Shown here: piece after piece, positions 47,334 to 61,177 of the stretch
Layout of the letters: each line of letters opens with the position of its first letter
Position numbering within the stretch: the first letter of the stretch is position 1
Position numbers and translations under genes: made by a program
The notes under the pieces: generated by a model
What the model saw: only the letters and a program-made list of their open reading frames with translations
Told to the model about the DNA's origin: nothing
The model's database searches: none
Assembly (NCBI GenBank): GCA_025765615.1
Contig: JAIVFJ010000012.1
Span: 248,001 to 312,000, forward strand
Direction of reading: 5' to 3'
DNA length: 64,000 nt
From: Zopfochytrium polystomum
Lineage: Eukaryota; Chytridiomycota; Chytridiomycetes; Chytridiales; Chytridiaceae

Positions 47334-50300
47334 CTATTTCTTTAAAACGTTTTGCAGAGCGTCGCGAATGCCATCACAACTGGCTTTTGCGTCACCAAAC
47401 AACATTCGAGTGTTGGGTTTGTGGAACAACGGGTTCGGGACATCTGCGTAGCCTGAGGCCATCGAACGTTTCATAACCACGACTTGCTTAGCCTGTGCAG
47501 CGTAGACAGAGGCGTGGGCTGTCAGAGAAGGCTTTGGAGTGCATCCTCGGGGTATCCTCTCACCTTCCATACGTGCAACACTGGCATACCGGCGATAATG
47601 CTTCCAGGCTCCAGTGCGAGTGGATTTACAGTGTCGTTTGCGCCAACAACAAGAACAATGTCCGTCTCTCCAAAGTCTTCATTGATCTCCTCCATCTCGA
47701 GCACGACTGGGAACGAGATAATTAGCGGATCGAGTCACGGTTACATCCAGCAATAGTGAAACTCAACTGTCATATGGGACACCCGCCTCGGCCAACAGAA
47801 CATTCAGCTGTCCGGGCATGCGCCCTGCAACAGGATGAATTCCGAACCTCACACTCACTCCTTTTTCTCTCAGCATCTTAACGGTGTCAGCGATGGCGTA
47901 CTGCGCCTTCGCAACGGCTAGCCCATAACCAGGGACGATGATAACGGACTCTGCAGAGGCAAGGTCCTCTGCCAAAACGTCAATACTCGTTTCTAGTACT
48001 GGCTGCTTTGCGGCAGGTGTGGAAAGGGCGGCAGGCGTTGCAGAGGCGGAAGAGTTCCAGCTTCCGCCGAATACCACCGACAGGAGCGATCTGTTCATCG
48101 CTTTGCACATGATGTACGACAGGATGGCACCCGATACACCAATCAAGCTCCCCACAGCTGTGAGCATGTCGTTGCCGAGCAAAAAACCTTCAGCGCAGAG
48201 GGCCCAGCCGGAGTAGCTGTTCAGGACGGTGATGGCAACAGGCATGTCAGCTCCTCCAATGCTGGCCGTGAGATGCCATCCCTTGGCGAAACTTAGCGCG
48301 GCGTTGGCAAGGAGGCAGGTGACAGCAATGCCCGGGGATGCGCCAAGGAAAACCGTCATGAATCCCACGTTGGCCGCAAGGAGTCCAAGGTTGATCAGGT
48401 GCTTGTTTGGAAGGTTCATAGGCTGGGAAGACATTGTCCCAGCGAGCTTGCCGTAGGCTACAATCGAACCTGTGAATGTGACGCCGCCAATAAGTGTTCC
48501 AAGATACGCGGTAACTTTTGGAAGGGCATCTCCAGCTGGATGAGCCATGAAGGACGCAACGGACGTAAGAACAGCCGCCAGGCCAACAACAGAGTGGAGG
48601 GCGGCAACAGTTTGCGGTAGCTCAGTCGGCGTTACTCGACGTCCAAAGTAGGTTCCGACAGCGGCGCCCGCAGCCGTCAAAAGTGAGAACTGCGCAAGCA
48701 CCCAGGGTGTGAATCCGACGGCAAGAAGCGACGCCAGGATACCGGACAATACACCAATAATTCCAAGAGAATTTCCGGCGCGGGCGGTTGCCTGAGAAGC
48801 GAGCCCCGCGAGAGACGCCATGCACAGTAGCGAGGAAACGAGGTCTAATCGCGTGTCAACTTTTGAACAAGCTGCCATATCCACTTACATCCGGCTTGTA
48901 CTAAACCTCCTGCCCCAGTTCCGAGCGCACCTAGGAATGCTACCGAGAAAATTCCAGCTGGGATAAGGTAGAGCGACGCGTACTCTGGTGGGTCTGTGGA
49001 GCGCTTAAACATGTCCAACATTCTTTGCGAAATAAGGAATCCACCAAAAATGTTGATGTTTGCCAGGAAAACAGATATGGCTGCCAAGAGTTGAACCATG
49101 TTGTATGGGATCAGACCGCCCCCGAGATAAAACATGCCACCAACTCCGACGACACCGGAAATTGCGTTCGTCACCGACATCAGCGGGGAATGCAATGCAG
49201 GGACAACCTGAAGAGGTAGTTGACTTGGATCAGGAGATTTCACAATGAGCAGAAAGGTAAATACGTACACCCCAAACCACGCGGTATCCGATGAGACCTG
49301 CCAAGGCAAAGGTCGTCATACTTGACATAAAAGCGGCGCCTGTCGCTTTTCCGAGGGTCAGAAGCGCCGTTGACGTGCCGGAGACGACAGCAACTTCATA
49401 AGCCTTCTTCTGGAAAGGAGTGAGCGCCGTGACCTCTGTTTCGGCCTTTTTCGCTGCCTCTTTTGCTTTGTCTGACGCGGGAGGTGGGGCAATCGCTGGT
49501 GGTGGTGGTCTTGGCACCAAGGCGCCCTTGTCGATAATAAGCGCTCCACGAGTCACCTCATCTTCGTAGTCGATATGGAAGCGTGAATCTTTTCCAATGG
49601 ACAGGAGGAACTTCGTGATGTTGTTAGAGTACAGCTTTGAGGACTGCGTGGGCAGGCGACTGGGAAAGTCGGTGTAGCCTGAAAACTTTACGGTGAGCAG
49701 CAAAGTGGAGTAATCAAAGTTTACGAAAACGAACCGATAATAGTGACACCGTTCGGGCTGACAGTGACTTCTCCAGGCTTTGTCAAATCACAATTTCCAC
49801 CAGCTTCGGCAGCAAGATCAACGACAACGGAGCCCTGCTTCATATTTGCGACCATTTCTGCCGTGATGAGCTTTGGTGCCGGCTTTCCAGGAATCAAAGC
49901 CTTAAGTTGTACCAAAAAAGATCTCGGTCAAGTGCTCAAAAAGTAATTCTCAGTACCGTGGTTATGACGATGTCCATTTCCTTGCACTGCTGCATGAAAA
50001 GCTTCATTTCCGCCTCGATAAATTCTTTCGACATGACTTTGGCGTATCCACCACCTCCGTCGCCGCTTTCGCTGACACCAGTGACTTCGAGAAATTCTGC
50101 ACCAAGCGACTCGACTTGTTCACGAGCCGCCGACCGGGTATCAAACGCACGAACAATTGCGCCAAGTCTTCGTGCCTATATCATATATTAGCCAATGAGT
50201 TTGAGAGTTTAATCAAGGCCCACATACCGTCACGACAGCGCTAAGACCAGCAACGCCTGCTCCAATGACCAGAACTTTTCCAGGAGGGATCTTGCCAGCG

Positions 50301-51416
50301 GCAGTGATTTGTCCAGTAAGAAAAGAGCCAAAGTGGTTCGATGCTTCGATCACAGCTTTGTAACCAGCGATATTTGCCATGGAACTAAGCGCGTCAAAGA
50401 CCTGAGCTCGTGAAATCCGGGGGATCGCTTCCATCGCCAGTGCGACCATTTTCCTTTCCTTGAGTGCTTGAACGACTTTCTCGTTTCTTGCCGGGTAGAG
50501 GAACGAAATCCACGTGCATCCTTCTTTGGCTCGAGAAATCTCTTCGACTGAAGGCGGTTGAACTTTCAGGACAATATCGGCGGTAGGGATGGGATCATCG
50601 ACGAGGGTTGCACCGGCAGCCTGGTAGGCAGAGTCCGAAAATGCAGACTTGCTGCCGGCTGAACGTTGAACGAGTATAGTCTTGAATCCCTTTTTGCGCA
50701 AAAAGGCGACGTTGTCCGGCGTGAGGGCGACACGGCTCTCATTGAGATGCGACTCGGTCGGGACACCCACAGTAATGGACGAGTACGGCGTTCCTGAATA
50801 CAAAAGCCAGAAATGATGCTTAGAAGGAGCACGCGGGCACGCGAAGCGCGAAACTGGAATTTGCCCAATCTGGGGTGCGTTGAACTAGGGATGTGTTTGG
50901 AGGGCTGGATGGAGAATAGGGACCGACTGGTTGAGCATCATCACGTGAAGGTGCCGGGACATCCGCGTTTTGCTGCCTGCGCAACTCACCCAAAGCAGGC
51001 TTGTCCGTCACAACGGTCCCAGCAACGGTCGCCAGTCCCATCTCAGTACCCAGCCGAGATCTGCGGGACCACGACAGGGGCAGCAGTCGGCGCGGCAAAG
51101 CTACCCCCACGGGTGGCGTGGGCAGTGCGGCGTCGGCGGTGGTGGCTGCTGCCGCCAAGGGCGACGGGCGGCGCTCCGAGGGCCATTGAGCAAACGTCGA
51201 GGAAGAGGACGCAAACCAGGAGCGGGAGGAGGGCAAGCAGCGCGGCAATCGCGAAGAGTGCTGGCAAGAGGAGGCCGTGGAGCCGATGGCTGGGGGGCAC
51301 GAGAGGAGGAGGAGGCTGTTGAGTGGGGAGAAGCGTGGAGCTGCTGCTGCTGCCGCCGATGCCGCCGATACCGCCGCCGCCGCCACCGACGGGGGGGCGA
51401 GAACGAGAGGTGGCAT
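47334..51416 (-). CDS. NNT: Mitochondrial NAD(P) transhydrogenase (NNT), alpha-beta fusion
   Basis: Inner-membrane proton-translocating transhydrogenase making NADPH from NADH. Nine exons: 51416-50990, 50793-50228, 50175-49957, 49900-49735, 49678-49269, 49207-48889, 48844-47768, 47706-47564, 47492-47334; 1161 residues, human-like length. Seen: an Ala/Ser/Arg-rich targeting peptide (about 140 residues); domain I with [19 protein letters not shown] and [14 protein letters not shown]; the [15 protein letters not shown] start of domain II ([12 protein letters not shown]), many helices, [31 protein letters not shown]; domain III with [33 protein letters not shown] and the C-terminal LFGDAK. Exon 1 was chosen because its GTGAGT donor at 50,989 joins ALG to [11 protein letters not shown] in phase. 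Intron 48845-48888 is only 44 bases. Confidence 0.94.
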
Positions 51417-51601
51417 CTGAAGAGGTCTTTTCGTGGGAACGGGCGTGGAGCTTCGCGGGGGAAGAAGAAGAAGAAGTGGAGGTGGAAGTCGAAAGCGAGG
51501 ACTGAACGGTGGCCACAGGCGGGGAGCGCATGCACAAAGGTGGCGAGATATTTGATGTGGGTGGTCAGTGCTAAGACGGAGCGGCACGTGTTGCGCGTGT
51601 T

Positions 51602-51606
<5 letters not shown>

Positions 51607-51648
<42 letters not shown>
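51607..51648. repeat. (GT)n dinucleotide tract
   Basis: About 21 GT units, upstream of the NNT start codon. Confidence 0.95.
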
Positions 51649-51649
<1 letters not shown>

Positions 51650-52599
51650 CGTGTATGTGGCCTAAGCAAGAGCCCTCGACTCCGGAGTTGGTTCGGGAAA
51701 TGATGATGGGTGGATGAGACAAAGTTCCGTAGTGTCACGTGCCCTTGCCGTTGATGTGGTTCACACAAAACATCCAACCCTCGCCGCACCCGCCTATTCT
51801 CCATCGAAACGGCGATCTCGCCCGCAGGAGCCGCCACTCTCTGTCGTCTCAGATATAGAACTCCCCCCTCTCGAACGTCACCTTGGTGTGAGGACACGAT
51901 GGCTCTGTATCCCTCCCAGTCCCATCTTTCCCCAAATGACGCTGCGATGACGGTAGAACGACGCGCGATAACCGGGAGAATACCGGGAGAGGCTTGCCCA
52001 TATTCACCAAAATCATGGCGTCAGTTTTGCACGAGTTTAGCAATCTTTGGATGAGATTATAGCACGTGGGGCAAGGCCTTTCATGTTGGTTCGATTTTGC
52101 CGGTTTTGGTTGGGTTTTGCCGATACGTGGCGGCCGCACGCTCATGCTGGATGCACCGACGGACTGGCTGTCGCGCAAACCCTGATCCACTGGGTTAGAT
52201 CGAAGTTTATTCATTTTCGTGGGAAGCACTACGGGTGGTGACGAGCTTTCAATTCGAAATGCAGCCACTGGCACCCTCTCCAATCCAATGTTCAAATTCT
52301 TTGGTCGCCATCGCCCTCGCTCTTTTCCCTCCCATCTTTCCCAATCCTGCTTATATGCCAAGGTTGATTGATAGTTCGGTCAAAATTGCGGAGGGATAAC
52401 ATTGGGATAACTTTGATTTCCACGTGGCACGCGCAACAAACCTTACAATGAAACAAATACGTCACATCCTGCATCGGAACAAACAAACTTCCCATCATGC
52501 AAGGGAGAGACAGGCCGACGGGAAATGAAACGGAAGACAAACGGGGTCCAAAATGGCAAACAAAGCTGGTCTGGAGACATTCGAAAAAAAACCAGCCAT

Positions 52600-52653
<54 letters not shown>

Positions 52654-52932
52654 GCGCCGAGACAGACACGGGCGTCGTTTTTCAGTTTTCTTTTGTTAAA
52701 TTTGCACTCTCTCGCCTTGTCAGAGAAAACGCACAGAAGAAAGTCGGCTTCGTCTGTTTCTTCTTGCATTCCGTCGCCTTTGTTTTCCTCCCCCTTGTTG
52801 GTTTTGGACCCCGTTCTTCCCTCTCCGCACCCACTGCAAGATACCTCACTGCTTGTGGACCTCGTTCATCCTCGCCCCTCATCAACCAACGCAGGGGTCA
52901 CACAAATCACAACGCCAGGCACATCCGAAACT
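51649..52932. other. Intergenic stretch with (GA)n tract
   Basis: 1.3 kb without a supported gene. A (GA)23 tract lies at 52,604-52,650. Confidence 0.5.
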
Positions 52933-53865
52933 ATGTCCTCCCAGCAGCCACCCGTCATCGTTCGAGGACAGGGTGGCTTCCCTCCGCCCGTTTTCGTGCC
53001 TGGCACTGGCAGTCCCGCGACCTTGAGCGCACTGCTGTCGGACTACCTTAAAGCAGACGCGTGTGGATCGGCGGAGACGGACGGGGACACTCCACAGCCC
53101 AATTTTCTACCGTACCTGAGAGAGTTTTCTGTCTGCGCCGACGGGGGGTGCGATGCGAACGGGGATGGTAACGCGCACACTGGATCGCTGAATCTCATCG
53201 CCTCTTCTTCTTTCTCTTCTTTGGACTCAAGAAAAATGGGAGGTGGTGCCCAACCGCGCCAGGTCGGCGTGCAAGAGTGGGGCTCGCGGCTGCGCAGATC
53301 AAAGTCGGCGGAAAAGGGATCGTTGGCGGTCGGTCCCTCGGCGATCATGGCACCACCAATGCCGAGACCGCAAGTGCCCCAAAACCCTTACCATCATCAA
53401 CTATTTCAAACGCAGCTCTTGCATCCGCACCACCAGCAGGAAGGAGTCCATCCCTTAGCGACGGTGCGGCAGCCACTTCCGCTGGAAGCCGTCCCTGTTC
53501 CCTACAACGCACCGCCGCCCATCCAACGGCGTCAGCAGCAGCAGCAGCAGCCGCGCTCCAAGTCGTTTGCGGCAGCGTCCAGGCGAAAGGGATCGCAGTC
53601 TTCGACGGTTTCGTCGTCGTCGTCGTCTTCGTCGTCGTTGTATCAAATGATGCCGCCCGGGCTGCTGTTGTCGTCGTCGTCGCTGTCGTCGTCTCTGTCG
53701 TCGTCATCATCCTCCTCCGCTTCGGCCTCTGCGTGGTGGGTAGGACGGGGTCCATGGCCACAGCCGATTGCACCAGCAGCAGCAGGTGAGTTCGGGAGAG
53801 AGTGTGGGGGGGGTGGTGGTGGTGGTGTTGATGAGGGTTCGAGTCAATCCAACGCCCGCCCGTAA
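52933..53865 (+). CDS. Low-complexity Ser/Gln/Pro-rich protein or 5' exon of the next gene
   Basis: ATG at 52933 opens a 311-codon frame: a Pro/Gly-rich start, an acidic Cys-containing middle, then Pro/Gln and long Ser runs encoded by TCG repeats. No family. A good donor (GTGAGT at 53,786) could splice in phase to an acceptor at 53,961 (CTCTTTAG), joining this frame to the one that runs into the AhpD-like gene; in that case 52,933-57,320 would be one gene. The joined sequence would then translate the TTA and CAAC repeats at 54.1-54.2 kb, which makes me prefer two units. Confidence 0.35.
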   Translation: MSSQQPPVIVRGQGGFPPPVFVPGTGSPATLSALLSDYLKADACGSAETDGDTPQPNFLPYLREFSVCADGGCDANGDGNAHTGSLNLIASSSFSSLDSRKMGGGAQPRQVGVQEWGSRLRRSKSAEKGSLAVGPSAIMAPPMPRPQVPQNPYHHQLFQTQLLHPHHQQEGVHPLATVRQPLPLEAVPVPYNAPPPIQRRQQQQQQPRSKSFAAASRRKGSQSSTVSSSSSSSSSLYQMMPPGLLLSSSSLSSSLSSSSSSSASASAWWVGRGPWPQPIAPAAAGEFGRECGGGGGGGVDEGSSQSNARP

Positions 53866-54098
53866 GTAAACTGCCTGTATGGCGGGTCCCGCTGGCTGCA
53901 TGGGGGCAAATGTTTGTTTCCAAAGGATGTCTCTCTTCTGTCGCGCTGCCCTCTCTTTAGGCCACATGGCAGAGACAAAGAAAAAACAAAGAAGCTCACC
54001 GCCAACTGATTGGATGTTTCACCACCACCACAACAACAAAAAATCTCGTAAACAAAAATCGAAAAAACCAAAAAAACAAAACCCCGAAAAAAATTTTC

Positions 54099-54208
54099 CT
54101 TTATTATTATTATTATTATTATTATTATTTCTCATCGTACCTTCCATAAATCCGAACCAAACGCATCGACCAACCCATTCAACCAATCAACCAATCAACC
54201 AATCAACC
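54099..54208. repeat. (TTA)n run followed by (CAAC/CAAT)n units
   Basis: About ten TTA units (54,099-54,129), then tandem AACCAATC units (54,172-54,208) just before the preferred start codon of the AhpD-like gene. Confidence 0.85.
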
Positions 54209-54226
54209 GCGCCTGGCCCGCCATTA

Positions 54227-57200
54227 ATGGACGGCCGCCACCACCGCCCTTTCGGTGATGACGACACCTTCCAACGGGGCGGCGTCGGCGTCGTCGTGGG
54301 AACCCCTCCCTCTAACATCACACCCGCTCGGCCGACTTCGACGACGACGACGACGACGATGATGATCATGGTGCCGCCGCCGCCTGCACGGCTCGCCGCT
54401 CATCCACCCCCGCCGATAGCCGCCGCCGCCGCGTCTGCCGCCAGTTCCATTCACTCGCTTACATCGTCGCACCCTTCTTTCAACGGCGGCGGATCCACCA
54501 CCGCCACCATCGTCGGCAGCACCCGATGCGGCAATGCATTCCCTTCGTCGCACCCGCAGCAGCTGTCACAGGAGGAGACCATCCACATATCGCAGCAGCA
54601 GATGCGCCAGGAGAAGAGACTTTTTCGGGAGCAGCAGGCTCATTTGCAACAGCAGCAGCAGCACCAACAGTACCTGCTGCTCCTTCAAGAGAGGCAGCAG
54701 CTCCAGTATCAGCAGCAATTTCCTCACGCCCAGACACAACAGCCAACCACTCCGATCAGCGTAGAGTATCCTGGCGGCCTTCCCGACTCCCGGGCACACA
54801 ATCCAATCATGCAATCATCCTTTCCTCCACCAGCATCGCACGTGATACCACCATCTTCTTCAGCCTTTCATTCGCAGCCTTCACCACATCAACAGCAGCA
54901 ATTTTTTCACCAGCCGCCTCCACAGTTCTTCGCGAGACAAGATACGCAGCAGCATCAACCACGCGCATACCCCACACCGGACCCTGACGTGAGCGACGAC
55001 CATCGTTGGAACCCCAACGACGAGATGGATGAGGACTACGACTCAAATCCCAGTTCTAGTGAACTTGGCACGCAGCAGTACTATTATAATCCCAGTAACC
55101 CTCCCAGTACCAATGCCAATATCACTGCATCTGCGCCGCCAACCGTATCCGGCGCCACTACTTTCAGTTCAGGTGACCGCGGCTGGGACCCATCAGCCGT
55201 TATGTCTCGCCTCGGAAGTAAGCAGCTGGACTTCACGACACACGAAACTCCAACCTTGTACACGCTTCTTCAAAAGCACGTTCCGGACAAGGAATCAGTC
55301 AATGAGGAGTTTAAGAACTTTCAAGTCATTGTGTCGTGGCTGTTGGGTGCACCCGAAGCTGCTCTGGGCCACTTTGCGTACTGGAGGCCGGCTATGAGAG
55401 TCTATCAGTTTTGCACTCCGAGAATGTTGGGACTACCAAAGGTCGACCTGAAGGTTGGTTGAACGCGAAATTTGTCATCACTCTGTTCCTCCAACTCGTA
55501 TTTGCCCATTAGTTGTCGAAAGTGTCTCCTAAACTAAGGCGCTGGATTTTGCTTGTTGCCAGTATGCAGTACCGATGGTATGTGTGGCTCAGGTTCCCAC
55601 ATGCTTGATTGTTCTCACGCTCATTGTTTTCCAACAATTAGCTTCTACTGTGCTGCTCTTGCCGCATCCACTGGTTTGTATCGAAGTACAATACCGGAAC
55701 GACTCTCTCACCCTTCTCGCCTGTAATGTTTAGGAGATCTTCTCAAAGGTTCATTTCGTGCAACAGTCACGAAAGAGTTTGTGACGGACCAGCGCAAAAG
55801 CAACAAAGTCACAGATCAGCCACCGCCCGTTTTCTCAAAGCACACCATCCAGTACTTCCAGTCTCCAACAGCTACCGCAGCCTCTCCAAAAAGACAGCAC
55901 CCCCACCAATCAGCACAGCAGCTTCTATTGTGTCAACCTACACGTCTCCACCTTCCCCAGTACCAAACAGCAGAGAACCGAGCAAGAAAGGCCCCCTGAC
56001 TCCTCAATCCGAGTCCAAACCCAGGCGCCGATCGCGTAGCCGTGATTCGCGGCGCTCCGCAGCTGCAGCTGCAACGGAAGCCGAAGTTCTCAAGCTCGTC
56101 ACTGCTGCTGCACGCATCCCGTCCAAAGTCAACCCGGAGCTCAAAATGGCCGCTTTGGACGCTCTAGGCGAGGACGGATACCAGACAGCAGCGTGCATTG
56201 CGGCGTTCATTGGATGGACCAACGGGATGGGTGACACGACAGGAATGGAGCTCGGCGTGAATGATTACCTGTTTGCCAAGAGGGAGCTTGAGGCTGCGGG
56301 CTGGTCTGGAGCGAGGCACGCGCCAGCCGGAATGCAGGACGCAGGCCCCGGTTTCGATATCGGTGTTGCGACGTCCTCTTCATCAGTTATGTCAACATCC
56401 CTCACCAGCAGTAGCAGCAGCATCCACGGTTCCACGATGCAGCCAGCTCTGTCTGCGTCCCACGTCGTGCAGGCGGTCAGCGAGGAGGTGACACCGCGAA
56501 AGGGCTTATCTCGGTTAGCCGACTACCGGAACGTCCTCTCCCACGTGTCGGCCTCGGGCGCCGAATCAGACCCTTGGGCAGCCCAGATTCCTTCAACACA
56601 CAAGAAGATTGACGAGTGGCTGAAGGAGAAGATGGGCTTTCTACCGAGCTACGTCGAGGTCATTAAGAACGTTGAGGCGAAGCGCGCAGTGTGTCTCATG
56701 ATGTGGGTGTTTTTGGTGAGGAACAACGGCACCAGAGGAGGAGGTGCGGGTGACCCTTGTGTTGAGGGCGAGGCTTGCGAATGGACAGCGGGCGCCAAAG
56801 CGTTGCTGTTTTATGTGGTAGGTTTCCTTTTTTGTCTTGCAATCCGGGGGGACCGCGTTTCCTAACTTCAAAATATCAGTACGCGACGAAAACTGGCAAC
56901 CTCCTTCTGCGCGGACATGCTGCGTTCCTCGCCATCAAGAACCACGTCCCGATATCGGTGCTCCTCTCGACTGCATCCTCGATCCCGACGCACGACCCGC
57001 GGCTGGACGCCGCGCTGGACCTGATCCGCGCGGCGGCGTCGCTGCGGCGGTCCTTTCCCGCGACGCTCAACAAGCGGCTGGTCGACACGGCCAACTCGCC
57101 CAAGGGCGTGATGGAGCTCGTCAGCGCGATCGGCGTCTTCAACATGCTGCACCGGCTCAGCGCGGTGTTGGCGCCGGAGCCGGTCAAGTTTGAGAAGGAG

Positions 57201-57320
57201 GTGCGCGAGTTCTTGGCCATGTTTGCACCGGTGCTTGGCATGGATCCGGCGGACGCCAGCCCGCAGAGCTCGGAGGAGCGGATGGTCGTGGACCCGCTGC
57301 AGTTTTTGTATGCAGACTGA
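54227..57320 (+). CDS. AhpD-like (carboxymuconolactone decarboxylase fold) protein with Gln-rich N-terminus
   Basis: Exons 54227-55453, 55513-55577, 55642-55673, 55734-56817, 56880-57320; about 949 residues. AhpD-like folds are disulfide peroxidase/decarboxylase-related helical bundles. Seen: 330 residues of His/Gln/Pro/Ser low complexity, then a folded part TLYTLLQKHVPDKES, FAYWRPAMRVYQFCTPRM, SPKLRRWILLVASMQYR, the redox pair C-F-Y-C followed by AALAASTGDLLKGSF, and later PSKVNPELKMAALDALGE, AACIAAFIGWTNGMGD and ALLFYV-YATKTGNLLLRGH. The first Cys codon is split by an intron (TG/C). In exon 4 the frame shifts by one base in an AAAAA run near 55,887; before it SPTATAASPK, after it TAPPPISTAAS. 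The long Gln-rich part suggests a regulatory or scaffold role. Catalytic activity is inference. Confidence 0.6.
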
Positions 57321-58411
<1,091 letters not shown>

Positions 58412-61177
58412 ATGACGTTGCAGGAAATGGTCCAGAAAACGGACGGTGAGTATTTCCACCTCAGCCCACTGACGGCCGTCATGGACTAACTAACTCTGCT
58501 CACTGTTCCGCCTAACGTCCATATCACCAGGCCTCGACCAGACGGTCGTGTCGGAAGCGGAACTGGAGCTTACCATCGAGCGAAAGCTGGAACACGAGAA
58601 GGCTGGAGAAGCCGACCCCGAAAGGTGAAGACTAGTATTCGTCCACAACATTAGCTGACCCACACGCTTGCAAAAACAGCGGAGAGTACTTGGACGAGAT
58701 CTACGACATTGTCGATGCAGTCGTTCCTCGCACCGATGACCCCACCCTTCCCGCGTTGACCTTCCGCGTAATTGTACTTGGCCTAATTTTCAACGTGTTG
58801 TTGGCCGGCGTGAACACCCTCTTCATGTTCAGGACAAACACCTTCGTAAGTCTTCTCATCTGTTCCTGTGCTCTTCAGTAGTTCTTCTGCCTTACTCGCA
58901 TGTCGCGCCTCAGAGTTTGAACCCTTTCGTCGGGGTGCTGCTCGCGTACCCTATGGGCATCTTCATGGCCAAAGTCTTGCCCACCGCCAAGTTCGCAGGC
59001 GGGTTGACGCTCAACCCTGGCAAGTTCAACTTCAAGGAGCACGCTCTCATCTACGTTGCCGCGTCCTGCGGCGGGAACACTGCGTACGCACTCTACAACA
59101 TCGTCGGCCAAAAGTATCAGCTCTACCAGGACGGACTCTCGACCGTGGCCTGCGTCTTCTTCGCCATCGTCACCCAGTGCTTTGGCTACGGTCTGGCCGG
59201 CCTTTGCCGCCGCTACCTCGTTCGCCCCGCTGCCATGCTCTGGCCCGGCAACCTCTCCACCATCGCACTCCTCAACTCGCTCCACGAACAAAACCAGACC
59301 TCCACCGACGGCAATCTCAAGCTTTCGCGGTTTGCATTCTTTTGGATTGCCGCTGGCATCATCTTCGTGTACGAGTGGTTCCCGCTCATCATCATGCCCG
59401 TCCTGCCCGCCGTCGCGATTCTCTGCTACGTCGCCCCAAAGCTCTCCAACAACTCGGCAGAGCCCTCTTCCTACACCGCAAAGGTTATGCGTGGTCTCGG
59501 GTCCCCCGCCAGCGGCCTCGGCCTCCTGTCATTCGCGTTCGACTGGTCAATCATTGGCACCCAGGCGCCCATCACCACTCCGCTCTGGGCGTTGCTTAAC
59601 CAGTTCCTGGGAATGTGGTTTATGCTGTAAGTTCTGGTGATGGTTTTTTTGCTGTAGCAGTCCTCTGATAACTCTTGGTGTTACCCAGCTGGCTCGTCGT
59701 TCCGCTTGTCTGGGTCAACAACGCCTTCGGGAAGGACTTTGATATCGGCACCAACCCCTACGACGGTCCAAACGGAACCGGTAGCTTTTCTCTCGGTTTG
59801 GCCTTGAACACTGCGGGTCTCTTCGACAACAACGGAACCTACGTCGTCTCGCGCTCGCTCGTGGACAAAACCACTCTTACTCTCAAGGAGGATTTGTACG
59901 AGTCGCTGAAACCGATGCGCATCTCCGCCTACTTTGCTGTCGAGTACCTTGCGTCCTTCATTGTTTTCGCGTCCGCCCTGGTCCACGTCGGTCTCTGGTA
60001 CGGCGCAGACATTTGGCGCCGCTTTCGCACGGCCATGCGAGACCTCGACACGACGGATGTTCACGCCAAGATGATGGACGTCTACCCTGACGTCCCGGAC
60101 TTGTGGTATATTATTCTTCTCGCCATCAACCTGCTTGTCGCGATTGCCGTGTGCCAGTGGGGCGGCTTCGACCTCCCGTGGTGGGGCGTCATCCTCGGCC
60201 TGCTCCTCGCCCTCGTCTCGATCATTCCCATCGGTACCATCCAGGCCATCTCCGGCCAGCAGATTGGTCTGAACGTCATGTCTGAGTTCCTTATTGGTCT
60301 CATCCTCCCTGGCCGCATCGCCGCCGTCATGGCGTTCAAGACGCTGTCCTACATGTCCATGTACCAGGGCCTGCTCCTCGTCTCGGACCTCAAGCTCGGC
60401 CACTACATCAAGATCCCCCCCCGCGCCATGTTCACCGTTCAGCTCGTCGGCACCATCCTCGCCTCCATCGTCAACGTGTTCGTCGCCTTTGGCATCTACG
60501 AGTCCTTTGGCCGCACCGACAAGGACAGCTACGTCGTGCCGGGCGACCCGTCCTCGGGCAAGGCGTGGAAGCTGCAAGTCGACCCCCCCAACGGCTGGTG
60601 GGCGGCCAACTTCAACGTCTTCCTCAACGCCGGCGCGATCTGGGGCGCCATCGGCCCCGCGCGGTTCTTCGGCCCAGGCTCCCCGTACGTCGCCACGCTG
60701 TGGGGCTTCCTCGTCGGCGCGGTCGCCCCCGTGATACCGTACCTCCTGCACCGGCAGTACCCCGACGGCTACTGGCACCTGATCAACATCCCGATCATCG
60801 CCGTGTTCCCGGCGCAGGTCAACTCGCTGCGGTCCGACGTCATCATGCCGCTGGTCGTCGGCGTGATCGTCAACTACTACATCAAAAAGTACAACCACGC
60901 GTGGTGGAAAAAGTACGCGTACGTCATGTCGGCCGCGTTCGACTCGGGAACCGCCGTCGCCATCACCGTCGTGTTCCTCATCTTCACCGTCAACGCAAAC
61001 TACCAGATCGCCCTGCCGTTCAGCAAGGTGCAGTACGCGGACGTCGACGGCTGCTCGCCGGACTACTTTTTAACCTGTTACGGTAACTACTTGTACGGCA
61101 ACTACTTTGGGAACACGTACGACATCACCCAGGACGAGTACTGCAGCAGCATCAACTTTGGCGGCGAGGCTGCGTAA
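58412..61177 (+). CDS. Oligopeptide transporter, OPT family
   Basis: Proton-coupled plasma-membrane importer of tetra/pentapeptides or glutathione-like substrates. Five exons: 58412-58445, 58531-58624, 58680-58845, 58914-59626, 59689-61177; 831 residues, typical for the family. Seen: a charged N-terminus, VVPRTDDPTLPALTFR before the first helix, the NPG signature NPGKFNFKEH, AYALYNIVGQKYQLY, many hydrophobic helices, and the KIPPR signature YIKIPPRAMF. The C-terminus ends shortly after a Tyr/Cys-rich extracellular part. All phases agree. The last exon has strongly GC-ending codons, as in neighbouring highly biased genes. Substrate cannot be read from sequence. Confidence 0.93.
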
